A program made the position numbers and the translations under genes. A DNA stretch of 64,000 nt from Chromohalobacter sarecensis (lineage in GTDB: Bacteria > Pseudomonadota > Gammaproteobacteria > Pseudomonadales > Halomonadaceae), in assembly GCF_023061135.1 (NCBI RefSeq), contig NZ_JAKGAN010000001.1, forward strand, positions 1 to 64,000, read 5' to 3'. Shown piece after piece: positions 55,691-64,000 of this stretch. How positions within the stretch are numbered: position 1 is the stretch's first letter; each line of letters starts with the position of its first letter. The notes below the pieces were generated by a model, which saw nothing but the letters and a program-made list of their open reading frames with translations, searched no databases and had not been told where the DNA came from.

Positions 55691-56850
55691 GCGTTGGCTC
55701 CTTGGGCGGATCGCGGTGCGGCATCATTGGCGCTGCCGGCGTGCTGGGCGGTGAGTACGCGGCGCCGACTGGCGGTGCTGTCGCGGTCGACATAGCCCTG
55801 GCGCAGATGGCGCACGCCGCCTTCGAGCTGGTAAGCGGTGCGCCCGTGCAGCAGCCGGTAGTTGTCCATGATGAGCATGTCGCCGGGGCCGAGCTTGAGA
55901 TGCACGGTCAACGCCTCATCGGTGATCAAGCGATAGAAGCGTTGCCGCGCGGCGTAGTAACGCTCCAGCAAGGCTGCGTCGTGGGCGGCGATGCGCTCGG
56001 TGCGGTTGGAGTAGCGCACGCGCGCCAGTCGTCCTTGGCTGTCGAGCTCGATCAGCGGACCTTCGCTCGCCAGGTCGGTGGTGGCATCGGTATAGCGAAA
56101 CTGCGTCGAGAGGCGCGTCAGGCAGTCGAAATCCTCGGGCGCTTCGACCTTGAGGCGCTGCGCCGCCATGAAACCATCGGTGAGCGTGCTGTCGCCCCCG
56201 GCGGCGGCATTGCTCAGGCAGTGCAGCCAGATGTAGCCGGGAATCGGGTCGCGATAGGGATTGTCGGTATGCGGCTCGAGCCCGCGTTGCGTCATGGTCA
56301 AATCATAGGCATTGGCCACCGATTTGACGTCGGCAATGCCGCCCCAGTTGGTGCGACGCAGCGGGCCAATGCGGTCGATCAATGGCTGCATGCCATCTTC
56401 CTCGCACGGCACGTCGCTGACCTTGACGAAGCCGTAACGGTGCAAGGCCTCGAGCATCGCCAGCAGGGCGTCGTCGTCCTCGAGCGCTGCGTTGAAGCTC
56501 GCCTGGGGCAGCGTCTCGAGATCGGCGTCCCATAAGCTGAGCTCGGGCGCGACGTCGGCATTGTTGGGCGCGGCGTCGGCGAGCAGGTCGTCCAGCGCAT
56601 AGGCGGTGACGTGGCCATCGCTGAAGCGCACATGCAGAGTCTGTGCGTCGCCGCGTGCCGACTCGATGTGCAATGCCAGGGGCAGTTGGGCGGCTTCGAT
56701 CAAGCGCTGCCCGGTGCGGGTGTCGAGCGTCGCCGCATCCGGCGCGCGCTCACGCAGCCAGAGGGCGGCGAATTCACGCCGTTGACCGGCGGCGTGCAGG
56801 ATCAGACGGCGCCCTTCGTCCTGGAGTTCGACGTCGGCGGAAATGGACAT
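55687..56850 (-). CDS. 2-oxoglutarate/Fe(II) dioxygenase, TauD/GBBH family (TmpA/PhnY*-like)
   Basis: A 387-residue hydroxylase. Residues 1-90 are a gamma-butyrobetaine-hydroxylase-like N-domain. The catalytic domain has HTD (His194, Asp196) in LEPHTDNPYRDP and the distal His335 in NYRLLHGRTAY, with an Arg for 2-oxoglutarate shortly after. The N-domain reads LWLRERAPDAATLDTRTGQ, so the zinc cysteines of GBBH (RDNCPCPxC) are missing. Pairing with the HD protein suggests hydroxylation next to a C-P bond, for example of trimethylaminoethylphosphonate. First gene of the operon. Confidence 0.8.
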   Translation of the reverse strand: MSISADVELQDEGRRLILHAAGQRREFAALWLRERAPDAATLDTRTGQRLIEAAQLPLALHIESARGDAQTLHVRFSDGHVTAYALDDLLADAAPNNADVAPELSLWDADLETLPQASFNAALEDDDALLAMLEALHRYGFVKVSDVPCEEDGMQPLIDRIGPLRRTNWGGIADVKSVANAYDLTMTQRGLEPHTDNPYRDPIPGYIWLHCLSNAAAGGDSTLTDGFMAAQRLKVEAPEDFDCLTRLSTQFRYTDATTDLASEGPLIELDSQGRLARVRYSNRTERIAAHDAALLERYYAARQRFYRLITDEALTVHLKLGPGDMLIMDNYRLLHGRTAYQLEGGVRHLRQGYVDRDSTASRRRVLTAQHAGSANDAAPRSAQGANA

Positions 56851-56978
56851 GAACGATGCTCTCCACTGCTGGCATGGGGTCGATTGCCCCGACGGGCGAG
56901 CCGGGGCGTTTCCCTACCCTAGGCGGATTGATCGAACGGGATTTGCACTAATTCGCCATTTAATAGACGATTCTGGCC

Positions 56979-57992
56979 ATGAGCGAAAATCCCCGAACCG
57001 ATTGGCCCTACCCCCGTCCCGAGCAGCCCCCGGTTCCCAAGCCCGGCGACGCGGCGCATACCGTGAATGTCTGGCTGGTGCCCAATTTCTCGATGCTGAC
57101 GCTTTTTTGCCTGCTCGAGCCGTTGCGCGTGGCTAACCGCTTCGGTCGCGAGTTGTTCGCCTGGCGGTTGCTGTCGGCGGATGGCGAGGCGGTGGTGGCC
57201 AGCAACGGCGTGCGTATCGAGGTCGAGGGAGTCCTGGCGGAACACGCCCTCGGCGATTTGTTGATGGTGATTTCCTCGTACGAGGCGGAAGTCAGCGTGA
57301 CCGGTGCCGAGCGCGCGGTGCTGCGCCACGTCGCGGCGCATGGTGGGCGTGTCGGCGGGCTCGATACCGGGCCTTTCATCCTCGCCCGGGCGGGCTTGCT
57401 CGACCAGCATCGTGTGGCGTTGCATTGGGAAAGCGTGCCGGCCTTCCGTGCGGAGTTTCCGCATATCAGCGTCAGTGAGGCGCGCTTCGAATTCGCCGGG
57501 CAGCGCTTGACCGGTTCCGGCGGTGCGGCGGGCATCGACATGATGCTGCAATGGATCGAGCATGATTACGGCCCGGCGCTGGCTAATGCCGTGGAGCGCC
57601 AACTCGTGCACCAGCGCGTTTCCGAGGAGGAAGCCTGGAAGGCCGGCGCAGCGCGCACCCTGGAAAATTTGCCGCGCAGCGTGGTGCGCGCACTGGCGGT
57701 AATGGAAACCCACCTCGACCAGGTCTTGTCGATCCCCGAGATATGTCGCCTGATCGGCCAGTCCCAGCGGCAACTGACGCGTCTTTTCATGGCGCATTTC
57801 GGCGAGACGCCCAAACAATGCTATGTGGGGATGCGCCTCGACTATGCCCGGCGCCTGCTCGCCGATAGCCGCTGCCGGGTGACCGAGGCCGCCTTGACCA
57901 GCGGCTTCGTGCATCTGGCCCACTTCTCGCGCGTCTATCAGGCACGTTTCGGTGAACGGCCCAGCGTCACCGCCGAACGCGGCACCGTGTGA
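56979..57992 (+). CDS. AraC-family regulator with GATase1/DJ-1-like domain (GlxA type)
   Basis: A 337-residue activator divergent from the catabolic operon. The N-terminal DJ-1/PfpI-like sensor (VNVWLVPNFSMLTLFCLLEP) binds a ligand in relatives such as GbdR, CdhR and ArgR. The C-terminal AraC domain reads LSIPEICRLIGQSQRQLTRLF, then VTEAALTSGFVHLAHFSRVY. It probably activates the 56850-48088 operon in response to arginine or a betaine-like compound (inference). The promoter region is 56851-56978. Confidence 0.87.
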   Translation: MSENPRTDWPYPRPEQPPVPKPGDAAHTVNVWLVPNFSMLTLFCLLEPLRVANRFGRELFAWRLLSADGEAVVASNGVRIEVEGVLAEHALGDLLMVISSYEAEVSVTGAERAVLRHVAAHGGRVGGLDTGPFILARAGLLDQHRVALHWESVPAFRAEFPHISVSEARFEFAGQRLTGSGGAAGIDMMLQWIEHDYGPALANAVERQLVHQRVSEEEAWKAGAARTLENLPRSVVRALAVMETHLDQVLSIPEICRLIGQSQRQLTRLFMAHFGETPKQCYVGMRLDYARRLLADSRCRVTEAALTSGFVHLAHFSRVYQARFGERPSVTAERGTV

Positions 57993-58059
57993 AGCGCCGG
58001 CGGTCGCGTTAGACTCGGGCCTTTGCGTCGCGGCGCTTTATCGTTTGTGAGGAGTCTGT

Positions 58060-58731
58060 ATGTCCGCCCAACCCTTCGTGACCCGCCTGGCCGGTGGCGG
58101 AGTCTTTCCCCATATGCTGGGCAAGATCGTCTGCGTGGGACGCAACTACGCCGAGCACGCCCGCGAACTCGACAACCCGGTGCCCAGTGCGCCGCTGTTG
58201 TTCATCAAGCCCGCGACCAGCGCGGTGCCCATGGCGCGCGACATCACCGAGCAATTCACGCGTGGCGAGGTGCACTTCGAGACCGAGCTGGCACTGCTCA
58301 TCGGCAAACGGCTGAGCGGCGCCAGCGCCGAGCAGGCCGAGCGCGCCGTCGCCGGGCTTGGCCTGGCGCTGGACTTGACGCTGCGCGACGTGCAAGCGCA
58401 ATTGAAGGAAAAGGGCCATCCCTGGGAAGTCGCCAAGGCCTTCGACGGCGCTTGCCCGCTGTCGCCATTCGTGGCGTTGGATGAGGTGCCCGACTGGACG
58501 GCGTTACGCTTCACGCTGGAGATCGACGGCGAGCGCCGTCAGACCGGCGAGACGCGCGACATGCTGTTCGCCATTCCCGAGCTGCTGGCCGAGATGTCGC
58601 GGCACTTCACGTTGCAGCCCGGCGATGTGGTGCTCACCGGCACGCCGGCCGGGGTCGGGCCGTTACCTCGCAATGCTCAGTTGTCGCTCGAGGGCTCGTT
58701 CGGGCTGGAGGCGTCCACGCAGACGCGGTGA
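58060..58731 (+). CDS. fumarylacetoacetate hydrolase family protein
   Basis: A 223-residue enzyme of the FAH superfamily, YcgM type. It has KIVCVGRNYAEHARELDNP, the metal ligands in EVHFETELALLIGK (the E-x-E pair), DLTLRDVQAQLKEKG, and GDVVLTGTPAGVGPL at the end. Such proteins hydrolyse or decarboxylate acylpyruvates and oxaloacetate. The gene follows the AraC regulator by 68 bases, but no pathway link is clear. Confidence 0.9.
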   Translation: MSAQPFVTRLAGGGVFPHMLGKIVCVGRNYAEHARELDNPVPSAPLLFIKPATSAVPMARDITEQFTRGEVHFETELALLIGKRLSGASAEQAERAVAGLGLALDLTLRDVQAQLKEKGHPWEVAKAFDGACPLSPFVALDEVPDWTALRFTLEIDGERRQTGETRDMLFAIPELLAEMSRHFTLQPGDVVLTGTPAGVGPLPRNAQLSLEGSFGLEASTQTR

Positions 58732-58734
58732 CGT

Positions 58735-58791
58735 AGATTCGGCGGCACTCCAGAGATTCGGCGTTACTCCAGAGATTCGGCGTCACTCGAG
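58735..58791. repeat. three tandem 19-bp repeats at the 3' end of speA
   Basis: AGATTCGGCGGCACTCCAG, AGATTCGGCGTTACTCCAG and AGATTCGGCGTCACTCGAG follow each other without gaps. The third copy includes the speA stop codon and final codons, so the array looks like repeated duplication of the gene end. Confidence 0.85.
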
Positions 58792-60684
58792 ATAGGTATA
58801 GCCTTCCAGGCCGGCGGCGAGATCGCGCATGAAGTCGTCACGCTGGGCCTCGCTTAGCGCGCTGTCCCTGAGCTGGCGCGACAGGCGCTGGCTGAGTTCG
58901 TCGGCGTCGAAGTTCACGTAACGCAGCACGTCGGCGACGGTATCGCCCTGTTGGTGGTTGCTGAGCCGCCATTGGCCGTCGGCGTTCAGCGTGGCATCCA
59001 CGGCATCGGTGTCGCCGAACAGGTTGTGCAGGTCGCCGAGAATCTCCTGGTAGGCGCCGACCAGAAACAGTCCCAGCAGCTTGTCTTCGCCGTCCTGCCA
59101 TTCGGGCAGCGGGAGCGTCGCTTCCAGGCCCTGGCCGTCGACGTAGCAGTCGATGCGCCCGTCACTGTCGCAGGTGATGTCCTGAATCACCCCGCGTCGT
59201 GTGGGCGGTCGGTCGAGGCCGGTGAGTGGCAGCACCGGGAAGACTTGGTTGATGCCCCACACATCGGGCACCGACTGGAACAGCGAGAAATTGACGAACA
59301 ACTTGTCGGCGAGCTTCTCGGCGAGTTCATCGGCGATCTCGCGGTGCGCGCGATTGCGCGGGTCGAGCTGGGCGCTCAGGCGTCGGCAGGCGGCGAAGTA
59401 GACCGTCTCGCCCTCGGCGCGTGCGTCGAGGGTAGCCAGGCCCAGCACGAAGCGATCCTGCAGTTCGCCGATGGCCTGCACCAGGTCGTGGTAGGCTTCG
59501 GCGAGGCCGCGCGGTTCCTGCGTGTTATCCAGCTTGGCGTGTACGCGCCACAACTCATCGAGTTCGGCATCGCCGTCGAGGCGTTGCGTGGGCGCTTCCT
59601 CGCTCAAGCGTTCCTCGCCGATGACGTTGGTGATCAGCACCGCGTGATGGGCGGTCAGGGCGCGTCCCGATTCGGAAATCAGATGCGGATGCGGCAAGTC
59701 TTCGGCGTCGCAGACCTGGCGGAAGGCCCACACCACGTTGCTGGCATATTCATGCATCGAGTAGTTGATCGAGCAGAAACTCCGCGAGCGTGTGCCTTCG
59801 TAGTCGACCCCCAGACCGCCGCCGACATCGACGCTATCCACCGGGGCGCCCAACGCGCGCAGGCTTTGATAGAAGCGCGCGCATTCGCGCAGGCCGCGCT
59901 GGATGTCTCGAATGTTGGCGATCTGCGAGCCGAGGTGGAAATGCACCAATTGCAGGCTGGGGAGGGCGTCGGCGTCGCGCAGGCGTTCGACGACGTCGCG
60001 GATCTGGCTGGCGGTGAGCCCGAACTTGGATTTCTCGCCGCCCGAGTTCTGCCACTTGCCCTTGCCCACCGAGGCCAGCCGCGCGCGCAGACCGATGCGC
60101 GGCGTGACCTGCAGGCGCGCAGCTTCCTCGAGGATCAGCGTGAGTTCGGAATGCTTCTCGACCACCAGGTAGACGCGATGGCCGAGCTTCTCGCCCATCA
60201 GCGCCAGGCGCACGTATTCGCGGTCCTTGTAGCCATTGCAGACGATCAGCGAGGGGCCGTCTCCCGAGAGCGCCAGCACCGCCAGCAGCTCCGGCTTGCT
60301 GCCGGCCTCGAGGCCGACACGCCCATGGCCGCGCGCCTGGGTGGCGAGCATTTCTTCCACTACGCGGCGCTGCTGATTGACCTTGATGGGATACACGGCG
60401 GTGTAGCCGCCGGTGTAGGTTTCATCCTGCATGGCGGTGTCGAAGGCGGTGCACAGTTGCTCGACACGGTCGTGGAGGATGTCGGTGAAGCGCACCAGCA
60501 CCGGCAGACGCAAACCCGCGCGGCGTAACTCGTCGACCAGGGCCTTGAGCGGCAGGGCGGGGCCGTCGGCGTTGCTGCCCAGCGGGCGCACGACGGCATG
60601 GCCGGCGTCGTCGACGTCGAAGTAGCCGCTGCCCCACTGATCGATATTGTAGGTGCGGCGGGCCTGATCGGCGGGCGAGGTCAT
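58783..60684 (-). CDS. speA: biosynthetic arginine decarboxylase SpeA
   Basis: A 633-residue PLP enzyme of the alanine-racemase fold that makes agmatine for putrescine synthesis. Marks: QWGSGYFDVDDAGHAVVRP, the PLP Lys in YPIKVNQQRRVVEE, HFHLGSQIANIRD, and VDVGGGLGVDYEG. The start at 60684 overlaps the thrB stop (ATGA). It offers a second arginine route besides AruH/AruI. Confidence 0.96.
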   Translation of the reverse strand: MTSPADQARRTYNIDQWGSGYFDVDDAGHAVVRPLGSNADGPALPLKALVDELRRAGLRLPVLVRFTDILHDRVEQLCTAFDTAMQDETYTGGYTAVYPIKVNQQRRVVEEMLATQARGHGRVGLEAGSKPELLAVLALSGDGPSLIVCNGYKDREYVRLALMGEKLGHRVYLVVEKHSELTLILEEAARLQVTPRIGLRARLASVGKGKWQNSGGEKSKFGLTASQIRDVVERLRDADALPSLQLVHFHLGSQIANIRDIQRGLRECARFYQSLRALGAPVDSVDVGGGLGVDYEGTRSRSFCSINYSMHEYASNVVWAFRQVCDAEDLPHPHLISESGRALTAHHAVLITNVIGEERLSEEAPTQRLDGDAELDELWRVHAKLDNTQEPRGLAEAYHDLVQAIGELQDRFVLGLATLDARAEGETVYFAACRRLSAQLDPRNRAHREIADELAEKLADKLFVNFSLFQSVPDVWGINQVFPVLPLTGLDRPPTRRGVIQDITCDSDGRIDCYVDGQGLEATLPLPEWQDGEDKLLGLFLVGAYQEILGDLHNLFGDTDAVDATLNADGQWRLSNHQQGDTVADVLRYVNFDADELSQRLSRQLRDSALSEAQRDDFMRDLAAGLEGYTYLE

Positions 60685-61655
60685 GGCGCACTCCTGAACG
60701 CGCTGGCGGGCGGCAAGGGCGGGGCGCCGTGCTCGAGGCGCATCGCGAGCAGGTGGCGGTACTGGCCGGGGTCCTTGGGCGTGAGGTCGTGCGCCGGCGG
60801 GTCGACGTAGACGACCAGCAGCCGTGAGAGCCAGTAGCGTAGCGCCGTCATGCGCAGCATCACCGGCCACAGCGCCTGCTCGGTCTCGTTCAGCGGGCGA
60901 CGCGCCTGGTAGGCGCCGAGGAGCGCCGTGTAGCGCGCGTCGTCGAAGTCGCCATTGGCATCGCTGGTCCAGTCGTTGACGACGATCGCCAGGTCGAAGA
61001 GTAGATCGCCCGTGCAGCCGTTGTAGAAGTCGATGATGCCGCTTAGCCGGTCGCCCTCGAAGAGGGTGTTGTCGCGGAACAGGTCGCCATGGATCGCTCC
61101 CTGGGGCAGGTTCGAGGCATCGCCGAAGACGACTTGGTAGGTATCGATCTCGTCGCCCATCAGGCGCTGGTCGGCCTCGGACAGATAGCTCATGACCTTG
61201 TGCTGCGCCATGGCCAGCCAGTGCAGGTCACGAGGGTTGGGGCGCTGGCCCTCGAAGCGCTGCGAGACCTTGTGCATGCGGCCCAGGGCATCGCCGAGCA
61301 CGCGGCACTGGGCGAGCGTCGGCGATTCGGGATGGCGCCCCGGGAAACGTGGGAACAGCAGCGCTGGGCGATCGGCGAGCTGTTGCAGGGCAATCCCGTC
61401 GCGGTCGTGAACGGGGCCTGGCACGGGCAACCGGTGTTCGGCAAGATAGTCGAGCAGTGCCACGAAAAAGGGCAGCTCGTCGCTTTCGCCCTGCTCGAAG
61501 AGGGTGAGCACGAAGCGGCCCTGGTCGGTGGTGACGAAGAAGGTGGAATTCTCCGTACCGCTGGGCACGCCTTCCAGCGTGATCAACGTGCCGATAGCGA
61601 AACGCTCGAGGAAGCGCGCGACCTGGAGCTCGGTCAAAGGAGTGAATACGGCCAT
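60681..61655 (-). CDS. thrB: homoserine kinase type II (ThrB2)
   Basis: A 324-residue aminoglycoside-phosphotransferase-fold kinase. It starts MAVFTPLTELQVARFLERF and has EGVPSGTENSTFFVTTDQGR, the catalytic HGDLFRDNTLFEGD and the Mg-binding IIDFYNG. It resembles the Pseudomonas homoserine kinase of threonine synthesis, unrelated to the GHMP-type ThrB of E. coli. It is coupled to speA and lies beside polA, as in Pseudomonas. Confidence 0.93.
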   Translation of the reverse strand: MAVFTPLTELQVARFLERFAIGTLITLEGVPSGTENSTFFVTTDQGRFVLTLFEQGESDELPFFVALLDYLAEHRLPVPGPVHDRDGIALQQLADRPALLFPRFPGRHPESPTLAQCRVLGDALGRMHKVSQRFEGQRPNPRDLHWLAMAQHKVMSYLSEADQRLMGDEIDTYQVVFGDASNLPQGAIHGDLFRDNTLFEGDRLSGIIDFYNGCTGDLLFDLAIVVNDWTSDANGDFDDARYTALLGAYQARRPLNETEQALWPVMLRMTALRYWLSRLLVVYVDPPAHDLTPKDPGQYRHLLAMRLEHGAPPLPPASAFRSAP

Positions 61656-61751
61656 GTGTCTCTCGCCCGGGGTGCCAAGCGCGCATTGTAGCGGCTTGTC
61701 GCGGGCAGTCCTACCGTCATGCGCGAGGTCGTTGATGTGCAGCAGGCAACA

Positions 61752-62030
61752 TCATTCGTCGCCGGTGACCCAGTCGGGCACCTCGACACGTGCGGCATCG
61801 CGGCGTTCGAAGTTGCCGTCGCCATCGTCGTCGAGCAGGAAGTAACTGGCGCCTTGCCGGGGGACGATCTCGATGGCATAGAGCTCGCCGTTGACGCGGT
61901 ATTCCTTGAGGGTGCGGTTATCGTCCTGGCGCACGGTGATGTCCGGGGAAGGCTGCGCGACGGCAAGCGAGGCGCTGGCGCCGATAATGAGGCCAAGCCC
62001 CAGACCAAGAACAATCGGTAGACGCTGCAT
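61752..62030 (-). CDS. DUF2782 family exported protein
   Basis: A 92-residue protein with a signal peptide (ends AVA), then ITVRQDDNRTLKEYRVNGELYAIEIVP and FLLDDDGDGNFERRD; the first piece is split by family variation. The DUF2782 pattern with an acidic D-rich turn is clear. The function is unknown. It sits between thrB and polA as in Pseudomonas. Start at 62030 has AGGAGAC. Confidence 0.87.
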   Translation of the reverse strand: MQRLPIVLGLGLGLIIGASASLAVAQPSPDITVRQDDNRTLKEYRVNGELYAIEIVPRQGASYFLLDDDGDGNFERRDAARVEVPDWVTGDE

Positions 62031-62210
62031 GACGGTCTCCTCGGCTGGTGGAGCAAATACGATGGTATTGCGCCTCGAGCCCATGAGGTAATGAAAGGCC
62101 ATTATCCCACATCATGCGCGTTCGGCGCATGTGAAGCGTGTTTCGCCTGACGCTGCGCAATGCCTTGCGTATCATGGCGGTATCGCGAATTTCCAATGGA
62201 TGCTGATGCC

Positions 62211-64000
62211 ATGGCCAACACGCCCCCCATCGTTCTCGTCGACGGCTCGTCGTACTTGTATCGGGCTTTTCACGCCTTGCCGCCGCTGACCACGTCCAAG
62301 GGTAATCCCACCGGTGCGGTGAAGGGCGTGCTCAACATGCTCAAGAGCCTGCTCAAGCAGTATCCTGATAGTCCCATGGCGGTGGTCTTCGACGCTAAGG
62401 GCAAGACCTTCCGCGACGAGATCTATGCCGAGTACAAGGCGCACCGCCCGCCGATGCCCGACGATTTGCGGCCCCAGGTCGAGCCATTGCACGACTGTAT
62501 CCGCGCGCTGGGCTTGCCGCTGTTGTGCATCGAGGGTGTCGAGGCCGACGACGTGATCGGCACCTTGGCGCGGCATGCCACGGAGGCGGGGCGCGATGCG
62601 GTGATTTCTACCGGCGACAAGGACATGGCCCAACTGGTCAATCAGCACATCACGCTGGTTAACACCATGAAGGGCGAGACGCTCGATGTGGTCGGTGTCG
62701 AGGAAAAATTCGGCATCCCGCCCTCGTTGATCATCGATTATCTGGCGTTGATGGGCGACAAGGTCGACAACATTCCCGGCGTGCCGGGCGTTGGCGAGAA
62801 GACCGCGCTCGGCTTGCTGCAAGGCATGCAGGGCGGACTCGAGACGCTCTACGCCGATCTCGAGCGTATCAAGACGCTGGACTTTCGCGGCGCCAAGACG
62901 CTGGGCAAGAAGCTCGACGCCAATCGCGATCAGGCCTTTTTGTCTTACCAATTGGCGACGATCAAGACCGACTGCGAGCTACCGGTGGGGCTCGACGATC
63001 TGGACATCGCGCATCCCGACCGCGAGGCGCTCAAGGCCCTCTACACCGAGCTGGAATTCAAGAACTGGCTGGGCGAGTTGCTCGAGGGACGCGACGAGGG
63101 CGTCGATGATGTGTCCACGGGGGCGCCCGCGACGGAGGAAGATGACGCATCGGCGGCGGCCGATACGAATTCCGCGCCGCGCGAGGACCATGTCATCGTC
63201 ACGCAGGAGGCCTTCGAGACCTGGCGCGAGCGTCTGGCGCAGGCGGATATCTTCTGCTTCGACCTGGAAACCACCAGCCTCAATTACATGGAGGCCGATA
63301 TCGTCGGCATCGGCCTAGCGCTGGAGGCTGGCGAGGCCGCTTATATCCCGGTGGCGCACAGCTATATCGATGCCCCCGAGCAGCTTGACCGCGACACGGT
63401 GCTGGCCGCGCTCAAGCCGCTGTGGGAAGACGCCACCAAGGCCAAGATCGGTCAGAACCTCAAGTACGACATCTCCGTGCTGGCGCGTTATGACATCGAG
63501 GTCGCGGGGCGGCTCGAGGACACCATGCTGGCGTCTTATGTGCTCGATTCCACGGCGACGCGCCATGACATGGACTCGCTGGCGCTGAAGTACCTCGGCG
63601 AAAAGACCATCACCTTCGAGGAGATCGCCGGCAAGGGCGCCAAGCAGTTGACCTTCGACCAGGTCGCACTCGAAGAAGCCGCGCCCTACGCCTGCGAGGA
63701 CGTCGACATCACCCTGCGCCTGCACCGTGAATTGCGCCCCCGCGTGGACGGTGAAGGCCGGCTGGCGGCGGTGTTGGACGAGGTGGAGCTGCCGTTGGTG
63801 CCGGTGCTCTCGCATATGGAACGCAATGGTGTGGCGCTCGACGCCGAGCGCCTGCATACCCAGAGTCGCGCTTTGGACAAGCGGCTACGCGAGCTCGAAA
63901 CCCGCGCCTATGAGCTGGCCGGGCGCGAGTTCAACCTGGGCTCGCCCAAGCAGCTCGGCGAGGTTCTCTTCGATGAATTGAAGATCCCGGTAATCAAGAA
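62211..64000 (+). CDS. polA: DNA polymerase I PolA, N-terminal part (cut by the window end)
   Basis: The reading frame runs off the window with about 596 codons visible. It has the 5' nuclease domain ([41 protein letters not shown] split by variation, then [18 protein letters not shown]), the 3'-5' exonuclease domain starting at [13 protein letters not shown], and the first part of the polymerase domain ([25 protein letters not shown]). An in-frame ATG five codons upstream (62196) is an alternative start. Confidence 0.96.
   Translation, partial: MANTPPIVLVDGSSYLYRAFHALPPLTTSKGNPTGAVKGVLNMLKSLLKQYPDSPMAVVFDAKGKTFRDEIYAEYKAHRPPMPDDLRPQVEPLHDCIRALGLPLLCIEGVEADDVIGTLARHATEAGRDAVISTGDKDMAQLVNQHITLVNTMKGETLDVVGVEEKFGIPPSLIIDYLALMGDKVDNIPGVPGVGEKTALGLLQGMQGGLETLYADLERIKTLDFRGAKTLGKKLDANRDQAFLSYQLATIKTDCELPVGLDDLDIAHPDREALKALYTELEFKNWLGELLEGRDEGVDDVSTGAPATEEDDASAAADTNSAPREDHVIVTQEAFETWRERLAQADIFCFDLETTSLNYMEADIVGIGLALEAGEAAYIPVAHSYIDAPEQLDRDTVLAALKPLWEDATKAKIGQNLKYDISVLARYDIEVAGRLEDTMLASYVLDSTATRHDMDSLALKYLGEKTITFEEIAGKGAKQLTFDQVALEEAAPYACEDVDITLRLHRELRPRVDGEGRLAAVLDEVELPLVPVLSHMERNGVALDAERLHTQSRALDKRLRELETRAYELAGREFNLGSPKQLGEVLFDELKIPVIK

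Noticed and set aside
58951..60528. Long plus-strand frame (525 codons) over speA
   Set aside because: It is antisense to speA; the composition is low in structure-like patterns and it has no motif.

Overview
The window looks like chromosome of a moderately halophilic gammaproteobacterium of the Halomonadaceae (Chromohalobacter/Halomonas type). The reasons are high GC coding, gene neighbourhoods such as asmA-mutY-yggX followed by tRNA genes, monomeric NADP isocitrate dehydrogenase, Pseudomonas-like type II homoserine kinase, and aruH/aruI arginine-transaminase genes. The genus is an inference from gene content; no rRNA is present to confirm it.

1-17.6 kb is core: fliD, hisC, an Old Yellow Enzyme, an NlpE-like lipoprotein, radA, the selD-mnmH selenium pair, a GATase-like protein lacking its nucleophile, an alkyltransferase-like protein, a DUF416 protein, the hisB-hisH-hisA-hisF cluster (minus strand), a PanZ-like GNAT, asmA, mutY, yggX and tRNAs Phe-Gln-Thr.

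17.6-29.5 kb is an integrated filamentous phage (inovirus) in tRNA-Thr(TGT), bounded by 115-bp direct repeats. On the minus strand it carries an Ff-like morphogenetic cassette in canonical order V-VII-IX-VIII-terminator-III-VI-I-IV. It is followed by a traX-like acyltransferase gene, a replication initiator and a tyrosine integrase. The 32-residue pVII and 36-residue pIX keep the C-terminal signatures of M13 pVII and pIX. A large nested foldback with short direct repeats near 26 kb is the likely origin/packaging region. Beyond a divergent repressor lie two AT-rich cargo genes next to attR. Doublets of GTC[AC]AC with an 11-bp period near both ends look like integrase arm sites. One lies outside attR, which suggests an older related element at the same site.

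29.5-36.7 kb is a decayed accessory region: fragments of a Dam methylase, S24 repressors and UmuC, a frameshifted DUF2511 gene, a DUF4145 gene, an AT-rich two-TM protein gene, and a HicAB module whose toxin has an early stop. 36.7-40.2 kb holds a candidate structured sRNA, icd and tRNA-Thr(CGT).

40.4-48 kb is a periplasmic molybdenum hydroxylase system (paoABC) with its MocA/XdhC maturation genes, separated by an AbiEi/AbiEii toxin-antitoxin module. 48-57 kb is a tightly packed minus-strand operon: a 2-oxoglutarate dioxygenase, an HD-domain diiron oxygenase, an AruI-like decarboxylase, a betaine-type binding protein, an AruH-like aminotransferase and a full polar amino-acid ABC importer. A divergent AraC regulator with a GATase-like domain faces it. 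The dioxygenase/HD pair resembles the TmpA/TmpB (PhnY/PhnZ) route of phosphonate oxidation. Joined to arginine transamination genes it is the most interesting metabolic observation here. 58-64 kb ends with an FAH-family hydrolase, speA, thrB, a DUF2782 protein and the 5' part of polA.
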